A stretch of 11,088 nucleotides of DNA from Larix sibirica (lineage: Eukaryota; Streptophyta; Pinopsida; Pinales; Pinaceae). Position 1 is the first letter of the stretch, and the number at the start of each line of letters is the position of its first letter. Below are positions 8,701 to 11,088 of the stretch, piece after piece. A model generated the notes under the pieces. The model saw nothing but the letters and a program-made list of their open reading frames with translations. It ran no database searches and was not told the DNA's origin. The stretch covers positions 30,652 through 41,739 of the forward strand of contig NWUY0300019193.1 in assembly GCA_004151065.3 (NCBI GenBank), given 5' to 3'. A program made the position numbers and the translations under genes.

Positions 8701-9360
8701 TAATGCATTGAAGTGTGTGGATATATTATTGAATCAAAATTGTGTTGAAGAGTTCCATGGAATGAAACGCGAGTTCCATCCTTGAATGAATCCCAAATAC
8801 TACGAATAAACAAATCAAATGGAATTTGAAAAGACTTCAAATTTAGTTAGAATGGAACTCATTGTAACACTATGAAGTGCTAGGAATAGAAAGTAAAACT
8901 AATGTAGCTATGGATGGGAAAGCAGGAGTGGCTAAGTTGGACTTGAATAGAATTGATCAAGGAAACGTAAGTAGTATGCACAAGAAGCTCAAAATTGAGG
9001 GAAAGGTTGTTGCATAATCAATAGGGGGTTGAGGATATCTCAACACAACAAAATAAAATTGTTACAATGCTAAAGGAATCTACATAAGGCTAGGGGTGTT
9101 GTGGTAGCAACAAATGATGAAGATGGCTAGCAAGGAAACAATGAATGAAAGATATTAGATCTTTGAAATGCATATGAATTAGTAGGCATACTAAAAGATG
9201 ATGCATAGTGCATGTGAACATATTTATGCATACATATGATATTAGTGTGGTTTTATATATGAAGTAAGCCACTAATGATAATTAATGTAGTTGATGTTGA
9301 TTGTATAACCATAGGTAGTTGAAGCATGGTTGAAGATGTTGATGATGCAGTTGTGTATGA
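8701..9360 (+). pseudogene. RNase H region relic (Ty3/gypsy pol)
   Basis: No frame stays open, but weak landmarks sit at the right distances from the RT. AATACTACG at 8797-8805 followed by GGAATTTGAAAAGAC corresponds to the tyrosine-rich connection block that follows RT. GATGTTGATGATGCAGTTG at 9335-9353 (EDVDDAV) resembles the 'V-x-D-A-L' block that closes RNase H, and lies about 245 codons after the RT centre, as expected. The active-site acidic residues cannot be identified. The call depends on lying between better supported RT and integrase segments. Confidence 0.4.
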
Positions 9361-9613
9361 CCTGTAACCTTGTGAAAAAGACTAAGACAATAAATCTATG
9401 ATCAATAGTTTGGTTAAAGGATTTTGCAATCCTTTGTAAGAGACCATTTGATTAGGTGGCATCAAAGGTGTTAGTAACAACCATGTAGCTATTGATTTGT
9501 TTATGCTAATTGCATAAGTGTTGGAAAAGGGATTGGGTTAGAATCCATAAAACCATATTTAAATATCATGAATTGGTATGCATTTGATTTAATGATATCC
9601 CATTGGAGATGGT
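9361..9613 (+). mobile_element. RNase H-integrase linker, decayed
   Basis: Lies between the putative end of RNase H and the zinc domain of integrase. It should code for the spacer and the first His pair of the zinc domain. I can read no motif in it. Confidence 0.35.
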
Positions 9614-10180
9614 GTGGTATGGGGTGGTGGAGGTAGAAATCCATATACCAATATTACTATTTGGAATCTAGATTGCATTCAGGTGAAATTAAATAACATT
9701 CCATGTTTGTGTTGGTTATGTGTAAATAACCAAACGAATCAAGTCTATGAACTTGATATGGTATCCATGAATCAATGTAATAGTGGATTGAGTGAGTGTG
9801 CATGATTAGATAGTGTAAATTTGGTGGTTATGCACACATGTGTGTGGGTATGTATGTTGAATGCATTATGTGTATTCATGTTGTGCCATATTTCATTACA
9901 TGGTGTTGATAGCTGAAATGATGGAATTATTGGCAATGCATAATTATGAGATCATTCCATAAGCTATTGTGGATGCAGTGACTAATTGCATGGACAAGTA
10001 GTCACAAGTTGATGGAGAACAAGAATGTCTATCAAGAGAATAAAGTTGCATAAAAGATGTCTTGGATATGATAGTGAAAATAAGCCATAATGAAGACAAG
10101 GACTATTGCTCACACCACTGAAAGCTAATTATTATGTGTGGAACTCATGCTATTAATAGGGATTTAATTGATGTAATAAT
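9614..10180 (+). pseudogene. Integrase relic (Ty3/gypsy pol)
   Basis: A 63-codon frame (9614-9805) holds CWLCVNNQTNQ at 9710-9742, matching the C-x2-C end of the HHCC zinc domain, then VSMN at 9761-9772, where the family has VSMD with the first catalytic Asp. Beyond its stop, other frames give D-S-V-N then TATGCACAC (9809-9837) for the 'DRLxKxxH' block, LHGVDS (9896-9913) for 'LHGVP', FHKLLWMQ (9955-9978) for 'FWxxLW', and QVDGEQE (10005-10025) for 'QTDGQTE'. The last Glu would be the third catalytic residue. The spacings (87, 59 and 50 bp) are close to those of intact integrases. A PL-x-x-NYY stretch near 10115-10137 fits the block that follows. At least two frameshifts and several stops disable it. 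Confidence 0.65.
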
Positions 10181-10249
10181 GATTCCAAAGCAGATTGGTT
10201 GATAAATAGAAGTATGATTTCTAATACATGTATGTTACTATATGTTTAG

Positions 10250-10387
10250 GACACAGGTGGATGGGAAACTACTTGGTATGAACCGATGATGACTATTGTA
10301 AATTGGAAATCTGGGGAAGAAGGCCACTGCAAGGATCAAAACCCTGTAAGTTGTTCTCTTATTCTGAATGATAGCCTTGGAAAATGA
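10250..10387 (+). pseudogene. Polyprotein C-terminal relic
   Basis: A 45-codon frame between stops at 10247 and 10385 begins DTGGWETTWYEP. The ETTW (10265-10276) resembles the 'E-A-T-W-E' motif near the end of Ty3/gypsy polyproteins, where chromodomain-like tails occur. The stop at 10385 lies about 25 bp before a polypurine-like tract, as expected for the end of pol. Only about 70 bp separate this frame from the end of the integrase core, so some of the C-terminal domain has probably been deleted. Confidence 0.35.
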
Positions 10388-10411
10388 TGGATCTCATAAG
10401 GGATTGTTTAT

Positions 10412-10425
10412 AAGAGAAGGGGATG
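10412..10425 (+). other. Polypurine-like tract before 3' LTR remnant
   Basis: AAGAGAAGGGGATG follows the polyprotein tail and precedes the LTR-like fragment. The place and purine content fit a plus-strand priming tract. The next bases (CTTGATC) do not match the LTR start TGTAACACCCC, so the boundary is damaged or the match is coincidental. Confidence 0.35.
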
Positions 10426-10483
10426 CTTGATCTTAGATGGTGAGTAACTGCAAATAAGAGGCAACTTGAATAAATATTCTATG

Positions 10484-10740
10484 AGTGATTCATGAGGTCC
10501 TAGCATGAAGATTCCTTGGTTGTCCTGTGTTGGAGCACTAGAAGGGACTTCGGATATCCTGAGGGATTGTATGTAGAGAAGGGTCCCATTACTCGTGTTG
10601 TGAAGGATAACAGGGGAGGAATCTTGTGGATTGGGACAACCGTATAGGCTGTGTCAAGAGGAGCAATGACCTAATTATTTCCTGTGGAAATCTTGTGAAA
10701 TAAATAAATATGCATGCATATAAGTATTTGATAGAGATTC
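10484..10740 (+). mobile_element. Fragment of 3' LTR (R/U5 part)
   Basis: Collinear landmarks match the 5' LTR segment 4456-4745: TGATT; GAGCACTAGAAGGG (4505 and 10533); AGAGAAGGG (4548 and 10575); TGTTGTG (4571 and 10596); AATAAA (4719 and 10699); and TATT-GATAGAG (4731 and 10725). Spacing is nearly equal in the first half and shorter by some 45 bp in the second. Most of U3 (about 590 bp in the 5' copy) is missing between the polypurine-like tract and this fragment. Divergence is high, so it could also come from a related element and not from the same insertion. Confidence 0.6.
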
Positions 10741-11074
10741 CATACTTATTTGATGAAATGACTATATATTCTTACTTTGTGGTATTGGAAAATTACCATG
10801 GATATTATGATTATTGCATAATAATGGTTATAATATGCATATTTCTTCTTAATGATTGGTATAGGTACATGTGGACTTGACAAGCATGGGAAGGAAACTA
10901 GGGTAGTGTACAATTAATGTTGGTTCATTGTGTATGAGATGGTCAACAACTATACCAAATAACAAGGACCAAGAATGTTGCAACAAATGTAGTTGAGGAA
11001 GCAATTTGGGAGCTAAAGGATGCCATACAGAGGCATATTGTAAATGTCTAAAGACATATTAAATCTTTTCATTG
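10741..11074 (+). other. Possible U5 end, AT-rich, no gene
   Basis: If the 3' LTR keeps the 5' copy's length, its U5 would run on for some 315 bp, to about 11055. The sequence is AT-rich but I cannot align it with confidence, and no TG...CA end is seen. No ORF or RNA gene is supported. Confidence 0.3.
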
Positions 11075-11088
11075 CACACACACACACA
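11075..11088. repeat. (CA)n microsatellite, cut by window end
   Basis: Seven CA units run to the last base. The full length lies outside the window. Confidence 0.9.

Noticed and set aside
8863-8874. TGTAACACTATG as another LTR start
   Set aside because: Matches only the first eight bases of the LTR start, has no polypurine tract before it and falls inside the pol relic.
9090-9272. 60-codon minus-strand frame
   Set aside because: Antisense within the RNase H region, His/Leu/Ile-rich, no motif.

Overview
The window looks like intergenic DNA from a large, repeat-rich plant nuclear genome. A gymnosperm is my best guess, from long degraded Ty3/gypsy elements, an AT-rich background and strong CpG loss; the species cannot be fixed from this sequence. 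I see no intact host gene, no tRNA or rRNA gene, no CRISPR array and nothing bacterial. What is present is the remains of at least two LTR retrotransposons in opposite orientation, meeting at about 3861/3862.

Left part (1-3861, minus strand): 1-133 is GT-rich flank. From 134 to 3311 lies a probable long 3' LTR read on the minus strand. Its ends form an inverted repeat (TGTAATGCCCC at one end, rc of TGTAGTGCCCC at the other) and it holds a TATA box at 2145-2152. It is preceded on the minus strand by a polypurine tract (3312-3325) that directly abuts a stop codon, as at the pol end of Ty3/gypsy elements. 3326-3861 is a short decayed internal remnant.

Right part (3862-11088, plus strand): a second, almost end-to-end Ty3/gypsy element. 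It has a 5' LTR (3862-5060, TGTAACACCCCG start, TATA at 4266), an initiator-tRNA-Met-type primer binding site (5064) with a second copy 101 bp downstream (5165), and a leader containing diverged tandem repeats of about 312 bp (5400-6260). Then come a possible gag relic (6321-6710), a protease relic (7648-7857), reverse transcriptase (8262-8700), RNase H (8701-9360), integrase (9614-10180) and a polyprotein tail (10250-10387). A polypurine-like tract (10412-10425) is followed by a fragment that matches the R/U5 part of the 5' LTR (10484-10740), with most of U3 missing.

The order protease, RT, RNase H, integrase is what separates Ty3/gypsy from Ty1/copia. It was read by eye through many stops and frameshifts, so each domain call rests on short motifs plus spacing. 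None of these frames can make a working protein. The strand composition agrees with the two orientations: 134-3861 is poor in G on the plus strand, and 3862 onward is purine-rich on the plus strand.
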